Assembly: GCA_034509925.1 (NCBI GenBank)
Contig: CM067536.1
Span: 6,805,001 to 6,869,000 of the forward strand
Source: Hirudinaria manillensis
Taxonomy: Eukaryota > Annelida > Clitellata > Hirudinida > Hirudinidae
Direction: 5' to 3'
Length of the DNA stretch: 64,000 bases
The position numbers and the translations under genes were made by a program. The stretch's first letter is position 1. Every line of letters begins with the position of its first letter. Below, in pieces: positions 26,919 through 38,226 of this stretch. Under the pieces are notes generated by a model. That model saw only the letters and a list, made by a program, of their open reading frames with translations. It did no database searches and was not told where the DNA came from.

Positions 26919-27234
26919 CTAAGCGGTTTGTATCAAGTTAAGTTAAACGTAACGAAATTTCAACGTATAAAAAGTCTGTCACATGTCAGTTACATTCACC
27001 AATTATCAGTTCACAACTTTTAACAAAGTTCTTTTTATCGCATATAAATGTTTGCTTTGAATAGGCTTGAGTAAAACCCTCAAACGTTGAAACATAAAGC
27101 AGCCTTTGCTGCTAGTTCAAATGAAAGTCTTTGATTCAATTCAAGATTCAATTCCTCCAATATTTTAAGTGCCTTTTTTATCTTTGAGTCTTTGGCTTCG
27201 ATGTATCGTGGCGACGAGTCTTGCCATCATGGTT

Positions 27235-27365
27235 AATACATGAAGGTTACATTGCCTGGGTTGTCATGACACTCAAGATGTATGTTGAACTCATCAGTAA
27301 TGAACAACACTGGGGAGACGACAACAAACCTGCTCACGAGTTCAGTTAACTCTGAGGAAAACTTT
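27235..27365 (-). mobile_element. Fragment of a non-LTR retrotransposon endonuclease domain
   Basis: The minus strand reads LTELVSRFVVVSPVLFITDE followed by FNIHLE and a short Asp/Asn-rich stretch. This resembles the apurinic endonuclease motif (GDFNxH) of Jockey/CR1/RTE-type LINEs, with Gly replaced by Glu. It is short and ends in a stop, so it is a relic. Confidence 0.5.
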
Positions 27366-27526
27366 TTTCGTATAGGACCGGTTCTGTATATTGTCAGTAG
27401 ATTGATGCATTTTCAAAAAATATACTTTCCATCTAGCATCGAAGATTCACGATTGTCGTGGTAAACAATAATTGAGAACGATTCCGACCGTTGAATCTAG
27501 ATTAATTATTTATAATTGACTCGACA

Positions 27527-28275
27527 TTTTTTTTTTGTTTTGAGTTTATGAGTTTATTGAACAAACAGTTATGTACACAAACGAAACAAATGAAACTTAA
27601 AATACAAAATAAACTCATAGGGTCAGTCTTAAGGAAGCGCAAGCTTCCGCTAAACAGACTGGCCCTGGAAATCATAACATATATGAATACAACCATGTAA
27701 ACTCAAACAGCTCTCACTAGATGAGATTTATACAATTTCTTAAACAATAAAAACAATAATTCAAAAGGACATGAATGCAAACAACTTAACTCCCTAATTG
27801 AATGTGGTATAGAGGTATATAATCTGGGACCGTAACACTGTATGGAAAATAATTTAATTATTCACTACTTATTTAAAAAAATAGTCTGTATATTCCAGCC
27901 TTGTGATGGCACCAAATCGCATCGCTTGAGACCACGATCTCTGACACACATTCTTTATTCAATGAAAAAAAAGCACATGAACTTAAAATAACACCAGTAG
28001 GCCGGAAGGGATTTACATCCCGCTGGGTGGCCAACCGTTTACGACATAAATTATATAATAAATGTGATACATAGTACATAAATAATATATCAAGAATAAG
28101 TCGGATATTGAAAAAGGATTAATGGTGGAGTGGTGAATTGATTATGAAATTTTTTAAGTTACGTTTAAAGGCATATAAGCTGGAATGCTGAGTTATAATA
28201 CTAGGAATTTTATTGTATATGTTGGGGCCTGAGCATTGAATAGATCTTAGAAAAGTATGGGATTTTGAGAAGGGG
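27527..28275 (-). mobile_element. Non-LTR retrotransposon 3' end, copy 1
   Basis: On the minus strand, the C-terminal piece of a LINE reverse-transcriptase ORF reads SKSHTFLRSIQCSGPNIYNK and then IPSIITQHSSLYAFKRNLKN. The pattern GPxIxNxLP...S...FKxxLK is typical of Jockey/CR1/L2-like ORF2 tails. A 3' untranslated region follows and ends in a poly-T run on the plus strand near 27527-27536, which is the element's poly-A tail. It is 5' truncated, as usual for LINEs. Confidence 0.75.
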
Positions 28276-29110
28276 GTTAACCTGCTTTTCATAGTTGTTA
28301 GTTTAACTTTTCTTTCTTGCCACAACACTCAACTGTGTTGATAACTGTTATCATAACTCATAAAGTGTGAAAATGAATTCTTAATTCATTTTCAAACCAT
28401 CAACACTGTCAGAGCTGAACTCAGCAATATATCTATAAATCTATCAAAATATCATTAATATCGCATTATGCAAGTTTTTGGTCAAAAGCATACCGAGCCA
28501 TATCGTCAGGACTAGAGTCAGAAGCTGCAAACAGCTGGAGTCTGGTCGGATTCCCCTGCACTCCATAGTGCTGCAAGACTTCTGTGGTTATTTCGGGTCC
28601 TTCTGAGGCAAATGCCCTTCAGAAGGTAAACAACATGATTGAAGAAGTTATACTTATGCTTCTAACTCCTTTCACCAGAGCTCTACTTCTAAATTAATGT
28701 TCTTGCTTTCCAATGCAGAATTCCTTTCTATTAGATGAATTACAATAGTTACCTATTCTACTCTGATTAATTCTAAAAATATTTCACTGTTTGATAAGTG
28801 TTCGAATAAATCCTAGCTCAAATTGCAAGAAGTTTGTAAGCCTGCCTCGTGTCAAATTTTGGCAGCCAAAGTAGTTTTTTCTCAACGACATGAGAATTTG
28901 TCTACTAACCTTCCATTGAATGAATTTCTGACGTAGTGCTTCAGAGATTTCAAACTGAGACCGGGGTCGTCAACAAAAGCTACCACGAAGATATGTGCTT
29001 CTCTTGCCCCGTTTATAAGTCCCTGAACCTAATTTGTTTGTATCAAGTTAAGTTGAACGTAACGAAATTTAAAAGCAGAAAAAGTCTGTCATGTGTCAAT
29101 TACATTCAAT
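28276..29110. repeat. Second copy of the 26.14-26.99 kb segment (direct duplication)
   Basis: About 0.8 kb is nearly identical to 26140-26990, in the same orientation, down to intron sequence. Differences are scattered substitutions and small indels. Its left edge abuts LINE copy 1 exactly. Confidence 0.9.
28466..29028 (-). CDS. Two-exon coding fragment of an unrecognised gene, copy B
   Basis: This matches copy A: exon 29028-28910 (119 bp, same length as in A) and exon 28616-28466, joined in phase 2, ending in TAA. Between the copies several codons change conservatively (Met/Val, Ala/Ser, Ser/Asn) while frame and splice sites are kept. That argues for coding constraint before or after duplication. 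Function is not recognised. The absence of further exons leaves gene fragment and terminal exons of a larger gene as alternatives. Confidence 0.42.
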
Positions 29111-29564
29111 TCGCAGTTCGTAACTTTTGACAAAGTTCTTTTTATCGCGTGTAAATGTTTGCCGAAAACTCACATTTCTGGAACGTCTCAACATTCTGGT
29201 CAACAATAAACGAGCTCTTTCTCTAAAATTCGTCTGCACTTGCCATGGCGGTACTTTGTAAACATAAGCATCTGCGCTGAGTAGTACTTTCTTCAATTTC
29301 TATCATTATTTTATCCGGTAAAAATATTTTATTAAACCTTTTATGGTTTGAATAATTTGATTAGTAGTAATGATTCACAATAATAATAAATCAAACTATA
29401 TTGCCATTTTCTAGATAAATAGTGCAGAAAAAGTTATCACATAATGTTCAAAATATGCGATTTTATCCAATATTAATAAGTTGTTTAATAATAATGTTAG
29501 AATAATGAAAGATATGAACCATTGCCGTTTATGTAGATGATCTCCTTATTCTTTTTTTTGCCTG

Positions 29565-30300
29565 TATATCACACACATTCTTTATTCAATGAAAAAAAGC
29601 ACATGAACTTAATATATAACACCAGTAGGCCAGAAGGGATTTACATCCCGCTGGGTGGCCAACCGTTTATGACATGTTGTCAGATGCAACATAGGAAGTA
29701 GTCTCGACCTTCGGAGGCCGCTTTTCATATCTGCCAGCTCCCTTCTTTCCACTGTGCACTTTCAAACTCTCCATCCACTGTATGTATTCCTTGTCAATCA
29801 AACGGCGCTTTGAGTCGATGTCAGCAACTTGATTTCTCAACAGTTCGGAAAGTTCCTCGCATGGCAGATTTATGTATTTGTAATTTGCGAGTATAAATTG
29901 CTGCAGTTGAATGAAGCTATTCACTTCCGTTTCGTAATAATAAATGTGATACATAGTACATAAATAATATATCAAGAATAAGTCGGATATTGAAAAAAGG
30001 ATTAATGGTGGAGTGGTGAATTGATTATGAAATTTTTTAGGAATTTTATTGTATATGTTGGGGCCTGAGCATTGAATAGATCTTAGAAAAGTGTTGGATT
30101 TTGAGAAGGGGGGGTTTCTGGGCTTGTCTGAGATTATAGGGATGTGTGGTTGGAGGTGCTGAAATGAGTTTATGGAAAGACTGTGGGAGCATATTATGGT
30201 CGTGCCTGAACATACATATACCAGCCTGGAACTAATTTATTTGATGGACTTTGAGAATTTTGAATTTTCTAAAAGTGGGTTCAGTGTGTTTTTTATTCTG
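29565..30300 (-). mobile_element. Non-LTR retrotransposon 3' end, copy 2, with an internal insertion
   Basis: This is the same family as the copy at 27527-28275. It extends further into the ORF: HKLISAPPTTHPYNLRQAQK, then PPFSKSNTFLRSIQCSGPN on the minus strand. About 50 bp present in copy 1 are missing (after 30040). About 265 bp of foreign, open-frame sequence (29675-29938) replace a few bases of copy 1. Confidence 0.75.
29667..29940 (-). other. Coding-like insert inside the LINE tail
   Basis: The minus-strand frame is open across the insert and reads like a normal soluble helical protein: ILANYKYINLPCEELSELLR, then QVADIDSKRRLIDKEYIQW and a Lys/Gly-rich end. The flanks are LINE 3' sequence shared with copy 1. 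I do not recognise the family and see no clean splice sites at both edges. It could be a captured exon or an exon of the same unrecognised gene as the duplicated fragments to its left. Confidence 0.35.
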
Positions 30301-31430
30301 TCAAATGACAGGGTCAATTAATCTGTATCCTTTTGTGTTGTCACTGTAACCAACAAATATGCACTCTTTAGACTTTGAATCCAGTTTTTTTCTATGTGCA
30401 TCAGGAATTCTCACTAGTGCCTTGCAACCAAAAATCTTGAGATGACTGAGATTTGGTTTTTTCTTCATCCATGCTTCAAAAGGAGTCATGCTTTTCAGTG
30501 ACTTGGTGGGAGATCTATTTTTAAGATAAGTAGCTGTGGTGACTGCTTCGGCCCATAAATCACTGCTTACTCCTGAGTCCATAAGCATGCTCCTTGCACA
30601 TTCTAGCAATGTTCTATTGAACCTCTCTGCTAAGCCATTTTGCTCTGGGGAATATGCAATAGTTTTTTCAAACTGAGACCGGGGTCATCAACAAAAGCCG
30701 CCACGAAGATATGAGCTTCTCTTGCCCCGTTTATAAGTCCCTGAACCTAAGCGGTTCGTATCAAGTAACTATTCCATTGCTCTTCAAGATCTCAGAAAAA
30801 AGATTATTGACATATTCTAGACCATTGTCTGTTCTAAGAGCTTTTATTTTTCTATTTGTCTGATTTTCGACTAGAAGCTTGAACTCTTTGAATTTCTCAA
30901 TGTCTTGTGCTTTTGAATTTACAAAATATACAAAGCAGAATCTGCTATAATCATCAATAAATGTAACAAAGTATTTCGCTCCACCAATCAAAGCTATTGG
31001 CATGGGACCACAAACGTCAGTTCCAGAAGAGCTTTAGTTTTTCTTGTACCATTCGACACGAATGGCTTTCTGATGTGCTTTCCTTTTACACAAGCCTCAC
31101 AAGGACTTGTTCTGTCTCCTTTTATCTGAATACCAGTGGCCATACCTTTACTTAATTGATTGAGTGAGTGTCTGTTCAGGTCTTCGGTGCCAAATGTTGT
31201 TATCCGATGATGTGCATGTGAAGAAGCTAGTTGTTTTCTCTTTATCTAAAACATACAATCCATTCACCTGTGTGGCAGTTCCAAGAATTGATTTCTGAGG
31301 GACCTGAATGGCTTGATCAACAATTTTGCACCCATGCTAATCAAAAATGATGCTTCTTCCAAATTCTGTTCACAGCTAGCAGATTTATTGACAAGTCTGG
31401 CACATACAAGACATCATTAGCATCCATGGT
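30301..31430 (-). mobile_element. Ty1/copia retrotransposon relic (protease end, pre-integrase, integrase, start of RT)
   Basis: On the minus strand, in order: DANDVLYVPDLSINLL (end of protease region), a GAG-pre-integrase zinc-knuckle part with SPCEACVKGKHIRKPF, the integrase core with FVTFIDDYSRFCFVYF and ALRTDNGLEYV, then TIAYSPEQNGLAERFNRTLL and KIFGCKALVRIP followed by ECIFVGY. This order is diagnostic of copia pol. The frame is broken at several points, and the integrase is split by a roughly 100-bp insertion at 30666-30766. Gag and most of reverse transcriptase are absent, so the element is dead. Confidence 0.9.
30666..30766 (-). repeat. Third copy of the 'VQGLINGAREAH' exon fragment inserted in copia integrase
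   Basis: These 100 bases match 26842-26940 and 28947-29047. They include the 3' splice site and intron bases ahead of the exon, so the piece is genomic and not derived from mRNA. It separates SNGIV from TIAYSPEQNG of the integrase and creates a stop codon. Confidence 0.8.
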
Positions 31431-31479
31431 TTTACCAGTGGTTAATGGGATTGGGATTTAACCTCGTATAAAGTGGGGA

Positions 31480-31617
31480 TGTTAGAATCGTAAATTCGCA
31501 TTGTTATACTTTACATTTGGTTTTCGCCATTGTGCTCGTTGTTAACGTTGTTGTCCAGTGTTGCGTTGTTTAGTTGCTGAATAAATTTAGTTTCTGTGGA
31601 CTAACGAGTTTCCAACA
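31480..31617 (-). mobile_element. Candidate copia LTR, 138 bp
   Basis: Read on the minus strand it begins tgttggaaactcg and ends attctaaca, the terminal bases usual for copia-type LTRs. It lies just upstream of the copia pol relic, in the position of its 5' LTR. The primer-binding site and gag are missing, so internal deletion is likely. No second copy was found in the window. Confidence 0.5.
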
Positions 31618-31619
31618 AT

Positions 31620-34423
31620 TATTAAGTTTGATCAATTATACGATAACTTGGTGGAATCCTATTCTTATGCCGTTTGTTGTCATCTTGAGTAGATTAAAGC
31701 TAACTTTCCTGAAAATAGACAAATATTCTCATTTTAATGCTATTGGTGATAAACGCTTTCAATTTATATGAAAATTCAAACTATTAAAACACCTCGTAAT
31801 TAACAGACCATTCGGGAAACTTTTCACGGCAAATGTTAAAACTTTAAACTGAAGTTTAATAATAGTAAAATACCGTCTTAATGTGAGTTAATAATTTGAA
31901 TTTTAGTGGAAATCAGGGGCAGATTAAAGTGAATTTAATTAATTAAAAAATAAATTGCAAATTTTAAAAAACGAAATTCAAGATTTTTAGTTCAATTTTC
32001 GTTTTAGTAAAAAATCCTGGTAATTCTTAAATATCCTTTATTAAAAATAATCAACGACTATAATTAAATAATTATAAATAATAAGTATTTATAAACGAAA
32101 ATAATTTTGCCGAAGCATATCAAAACATCACAATCAGTTGAAGGATCTGGAACACTTTGGCAGAGGGAGGCGGAAAGCAAAACTTGGAGTGACAGAAAAT
32201 TAGACGGGGGGAGCAGGCCCGGGGCTTCTGCCCTTACTCCCGGGTCATCCAGGCATACAAATTTGATTCTTTCTACGATACCATAAATCCACCATTGATC
32301 AGACTATAGTCTAAATGGAATCCAACTTTTTATCTCGTTTATATTTCGATCGCCAGAAATTAAGTTAATTAGTTTACAATCATTCGGCTGAGCGCAAAAG
32401 CGGGTCTTTTGTTTTTTGACGAGCTCTTCTTTTCAAATTAATATTCACAATAGAATGTATTTTTACAATTTTCACAAATATGATTTTTACGACTTATTCA
32501 ATTATAGTAATTTTACAACTTATCTTGAGGCTTCGCTTACAAAATCAATATTTCTTCAAGAATGCAACTTGCACTCACTTCCACTTCCAGAGGACGCTGA
32601 CGGGAAATGGATGAATTTCATGGGAAAAAAATTCCTGAAATTTTCCAGGCTGCAAAAAGGAGGAGACCTGTGGAATCGAGATAAAGACGAGCGGTGTCAA
32701 AAGGCTATGAGAGGTTAAAGAGCGCCAAAAAGTATAAGAAACGCAGACGCCGTGTGTTGCCAAAAATTGAGACGATTCCTTCATACGTCGGAAATAAATA
32801 TTTTTAACTTAATAATTGTTAATAAATGCCAATGCAAAACCACCTACAGATAAATAAATTATTAAATTTGCGAATTATAATTTATTTTTAATAAATAATT
32901 TAATTACTTAATAATGCCACATAATTTATTACTTAAATACAGCATGCTGAAGTGGTAATGGTTCATATTAAATTCCAGTTCTACATTTAACTAGATGTTT
33001 AAGCTGCATTATTTAAGCGCCTCCGACGCTACGCATACGGTGCTATATAAATTAATTATTATTATTATTATTATTTCGATTTCTAATAAAATGCGATTTA
33101 ATTTTAATTTAACGCGATCTTTTTTATAATTTTAAATTTTGAGCAAAGGTGAAGATTAAGTGACAGAACATACCAAACAGATTGCGCATCGTTCGATCAT
33201 AAATTATGATTATTCATTAATTTGCATAACTAAATTCAATTTGTGACGTGAAAACCTCCGCAATTGACGATTCGAGGTTGAATTATTGACAGCTTTTTGA
33301 GAGGTGGCCTCCTGAGGGTTAGTATTCAACTCAGTCGGACTTCCGTGAATTCTCAGCCTAGCGTTCGAGACCCAGGCTCGGATGAAACATTTCCCTGACA
33401 TTCAACGAAAATTCTATCGTCTTGTAGGAAATTTATCGAATGAACAGCAAATAGACATTTTCATGCATGGGCTTGCATATCTAAGAGTATGTTTGTGTGG
33501 GCTCGCGCGAGTCTGAGCAAAATATTTCATTCTTGAATATTTCATGTCGCACCAGTTGGGTTATTTTCGCCCATCGCCGGAGTCTAAATCTAAATCACAG
33601 ACATCCAAATGGGACCCACGATTCATGCCATGCCCTCCTCCCTCCCCTCGATTGGCACGGGTGCATGGACCACGGGTGCCGAGAATCTATTTTCGCTCGT
33701 CCGAATCACTCTGCAACCTCTGACCCGAATCATGACGAACCCGGCGATCTTCTTAGGCAGGGACAGACTGTGTTTGTCTAAGGACTTTCTCGTCTCGCGA
33801 GGGTAAACAGTCAAGTCCGATAAAACGTGGGAGACTCAAGCAATTAGCATTTGTTGGGAGATGTTCCGTCTGAATGTACGCGCTTTTATTGTCGTCTCGT
33901 GATGTCCTAGCGCGCATTTCGGTCGCTTAAAACAATGTCAATAGCTTCTACATTTGAAGGTCAGTTAAGGACTACTCAACAATTGCTATTATTAACAGTA
34001 AAATTTACGCGAGAAATTGCAAATGGCGACTTAAAATGCCAACAAATTCAAATCTCAGCACGTCTGTCAACATTCCTCTCTCTTGGAATTTGAAATTTAC
34101 ACCCGAAATGGAAAGAAATCAGTCCCGACCAAATGCTACTAAAAAATCTTCAAGTGGATCTTAAGAAATCTTCACAAAATGAAGAGAAAAAAAGTGTTTT
34201 AAATTTACAATCGCAAAAATCCTAAGAGGTAACGAGCGTAATAGATGACTGCGACTAGTTCCATGTCTAACATTTTTTTTATACAAATAAAAACTTAAAT
34301 AAAAGTAGATAAATAAATAAATAAATAAAAAAAACACAACAGAACAGAAAAAAGATAAGAGGCAGTTAGAAAAATGCTGAAATACTTTCGAATACACGAG
34401 AAGGAAAACAAGGAGCATTTTGT
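31620..34423. other. Intergenic, nothing recognised
   Basis: AT-rich unique DNA with a short ATT run near 33058. Open frames at 32416-32718 and 33609-33814 show no known motif and no splice-linked neighbours. Confidence 0.6.
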
Positions 34424-37400
34424 TCAGATTTTATGACAGGAAGATCCGACGGAATTCTCTTCCATGCTCCGCATGACGCACTCCATGCTTAGCCAGTCGG
34501 TGACCGATATGCCCCTGAAGTGCCCGGGCGTCCAACAGTTGCCCGGTATGAACGGAAGACCTCTTTTCCTCTCCGTCCATCGCTTCAAGAGCCTCACCTT
34601 CGTCTCTCTCAGCCAGAACATGGAACAGTCGCAGTGGAAAGGATTCTCTCTCAGGTTTAATGTCTCCAGCTGGAGATGATCGAAGAGGAGACATTTATCG
34701 ATGGTTTTAATCCGGTTGTACGACAAGTCTAGATGTTTCAGAGCCGGCAAATAGGTGATCTCGTTCGGCAGTCGAGAGAGTTGATTGCCGTCCAAGAGTA
34801 GGATTTGAAGACGAGGTAGAAGCAGTGTGCCGACGTGCAGATGTCGCAGCTTGTTGTCGCTCAGATTGAGTTCCTCTAGTTGTTTCAGATCCACGAAGGC
34901 GTCTCTGTCTATCTCCTTCAATTTGCTCTCGGCCAGGTTCAACAGTCTCAGAGACTTCAAACCTTTCAGAGTCTTCGAATCAATTTTTTTGAGGAGGTTA
35001 TGGCCGAGATAGAGAACCTGGAGGGAAGTAAGATCCGAGAAAGCGTACGAATCCAAGGATTTCAGCTGATTTCCTCTCAAGTCCAGCGTTTCCAGTCTCC
35101 ACAGACCGTTGAAGGAATTCCAGGCCAGCTTTTCCAGCTTGCAGTAGCCGATGTCCAGATGTCTGAGCGACGACTGGTAGCGTAGGAGTTCCGCGCTGAC
35201 GTCGTAGAGAGGATTGCCGGAAAGGGAGAGGCGCTCCAGGTTGACCAGGTCTTTGAAGGTCAGCGGGAAGATTCTCTTGATGTGATTCTCTGCCAGGGTC
35301 AAGTTCCTGAGCGAGGTCAAGCCCCTGAATAGCTTGCTGGGCAGTCTAGTGATGTTGCACCAAGCGAGGTTCAGAGAAATCAATTGTGTTCCTACGCCCG
35401 AGAAGGCCTTAGAACCGATGCGGAAGCCAAAGTTGTTCCCTTGCAAATCGAGTTCGTCGATCTGAGACAATTGATGAATTCGATGGAAATATTTTTTTAA
35501 AATTCACTATCGGTAATCATGCATATTCATAGCGGTTCATTAGAAGGTGTCATATCGTTATCGCGCCCATAGTAGAATCACAATTCGTACTTAACTAATT
35601 AATATTAATCATGAATGACTAATCGCCCACACATCGTCACCGGTACACATCCATTGTCACGTTCAGTCACTCGGTCCGTTCCGTAGGACCATTGACGTCT
35701 GATTTATGTAGCGCTCACTTCTGACTTCCCACACAACTCATAGACAAACTCATAGGCAAAACATTTTCATGTTATTCCACAATATTCGTACAATGTCGAA
35801 TTAAAAAGAACATTTTAATTGAAAAATCCCTTAAATAAAATAAACTCTAACTTATAAATTATTTAATTTACTACACTTTTTTTTATAAGAATTAAAAGCT
35901 GGATAATGCTAATATTAACTTTGTCCTCAATATTAACGTTGATAGTGTAATATATATGAATTATAATATTAATAATAAATATTACCCTCAGCGGTTCAAG
36001 GGCATAGTCTGGCAAGTGATTGAGGTCCGCGTAGGCCACTGACATGGACTTGATGAGTGGGTTCATGGCTACGACCTTCGGGAAAGCCCCGCCCCCTTGA
36101 CAAACGACCTTGACCTTCATGCTCAACTTACCAGGACAATGACATGGCGGAAGGACAGGGCAGTCGGGCAGGTGCCTGTGACCTTTGAACCTGGAGCTGA
36201 TCGAGTTCTTGTGGTAGTCGAGGCTCGAGTCTAAGCTGTTGTTGCTGTTGTCGTTGTTTGAGGGCATGATAATGATCATTTGCGAGTTGTTCGACTGCTG
36301 TTGTTGGTGTAAGAGCAATAGTTGTTGTTGATGTTGTTGTTGACGTCCACGATAAGAATTCCTGGAAAAATTCCTGCCTCTCCAAAGAACATTTCCACCT
36401 CCGGCCAGCTGATGCGTCCACGTGACCTGGTTGTGTCCCGGGTAGTCCTTCAACTTCTTCGCAACGTTCCTTCCCCTGACCTTCTTCTGTCCTCCTTCTT
36501 CCATTCCATCTTTCTTTTTTCCTCTTTTGAAGTCCAGTATTGTGTTCAGCTCGTCGTCATCGATGTTACCGTCCTCTTTGTTGACCTCGCCTCTAGATTG
36601 ACCCCTGAATGACCTTGACCTGGTCCACTTTCTCCTCGACCTCTTGTCACCTCTATTTGACCTTAGGCGATCGTTTTTCGGACTTCCGAAATTTTGCGGA
36701 GAATCGGAGTTTTGTTGTAAAGAGTTCTCATCCTCGTCATGGTTGTTATTGACGTTGTTGTTTTTGTATCTATTGATGCTGTTGTTGTTGTTGTTGTTGT
36801 TGTTTCGACGGATCCTCAATGACTTCCGTGGCAAGTCACGGGACAGTTTTAGACGTGATCTCGTGATGGGAAGGTCAGAAGAGTTCAAGGTCGAATTGTT
36901 GTTGAGGTCAAACGAAGGTCGAAAAGATTTTGATGTTGACTTGTTTGTCGCATAGCTCATATGATTCGAGATTATTGGGTCGAGTGGATACGGCGATGAT
37001 GATGATAATAAAGACGATGGTGATGATGGTAGTGATGCTTTTCCTGGTAGAGATGATGTTGATAATGATGACGACGACGATGACGACGATGATGATGATG
37101 ATGATAATGATGATAATGAAGAAGGTGAAAGGGTTGCAACCATTGCAAAGGATGATAGTAACGCCGTTGTTGGTGAAGTAGTGGACGACGAATTTGATGT
37201 TGATGGTGATGGTGATGACGATGATGGTGATGATGATGGTGATGGTAATGATGATGGTGATGATGATGATGGCGATGATGTTATAATGAAATCAGTATTT
37301 TGATGAGCCGCATGATCTCCCGTTACATTCATACGTTCTGATGTCATCGTCACGGATGATGACGTCAGTGTTGATGATGATGACGATGTTGCTGGTGGCG

Positions 37401-37566
37401 ACAGTAATGATGACAGTGATGATGACGATGACGATGGAGATGATGTTATTGATGAAAGTTGGTTCGTTACCTTATCTGGCATTGATAATGTCATCGTCGA
37501 CGATGATAGTGGTGATGACGGTAGTGTTGTTGTTGGTGACGACGATGATGATGATGATGGTGGTGG

Positions 37567-37598
<32 letters not shown>

Positions 37599-38226
37599 TT
37601 GGTGACTTTGGAAATCCAGTCTCTGTTTTCCCAGACAAAGCAAAGGATGACACGAAACGTTTATTGGACAGAGTAGATGTTGTTATTGATGATGACGATG
37701 ATGATGTTGATGACGATGATGGTGATGAAGAAGAAGACGGTGATGATGATAATACTGGTGAGGGAAACGTCATTGTTGAAAATGACGGCGACAATGGCAG
37801 CGAAGATGATGACGACAACAATGATAGTGACGACGACGACGACGATGATGACGGTGATGATGATGATGATGATGACGGTGATGATGATGATGATGATGAT
37901 GACGGTGTCGCATCAAAAGGTCCAGAAGGGGATGAATGGTTCTTTCTAAGATTCGACGACTCATTAAATTCATTCGCGTAGGTCGCGACGGGGAGATTCA
38001 CGTCCTGATTGGACGCTTGGCTTTGTGACGTCATTTCTTCCGGCCAATAACAAGTCGGGGTGTCGTCGAAAGCACGCGCTGATTGGATGTTTAATTGCAC
38101 TGGCGAAGAATTGCCGGCGTATGTTTCCATGGTAACGACGAGAAGAAGAGGAAGAAGAAGAAGCGATGGAAGGATGGAAGGAGTGTAAACGCTTCCGTTC
38201 AGTTTCGACTGCAGTTGTGATGTCAT
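34424..38226 (-). CDS. Secreted leucine-rich-repeat protein with a long low-complexity N-terminal region
   Basis: Two exons: 38226-35986 and 35461-34424, joined at agg|gtaata and ctcag|atc in phase 0, giving 1092 residues. A signal peptide is likely (SILPSLLLLPLLLVV). Residues of about 100-430 are Ser/Pro-rich. Asn-rich, basic (RGDKRSRRKWTRSRSFRGQ) and Gln-rich stretches follow. At residue 689 an LRRNT cap starts (CPVLPPCHCPGKLSMKVKVV, then C). Then about 11-12 LRRs of 24 residues (for example LETLDLRGNQLKSLDSYAF) and an LRRCT cap (NPFHCDCSMFW...GNCW...MEC). No membrane helix follows, so the protein is probably secreted or matrix-bound; a GPI signal is not evident. A gtaagt inside the LRRNT codons (36127) is probably unused. 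I do not assign a specific ortholog. The Ser tract is coded by TCA/TCG/TCC repeats, the sense strand of a GAT-type microsatellite. Confidence 0.8.

Noticed and set aside
36120..36140. Strong gtaagt donor within the first exon of the LRR gene
   Set aside because: Using it would remove the last LRRNT cysteine and the first LRR; the donor at 35985 gives a continuous domain.
37664..37981. Plus-strand poly-Asp frame
   Set aside because: It is the antisense of the Ser-rich part of the LRR protein, whose own frame continues into a real LRRNT cap.
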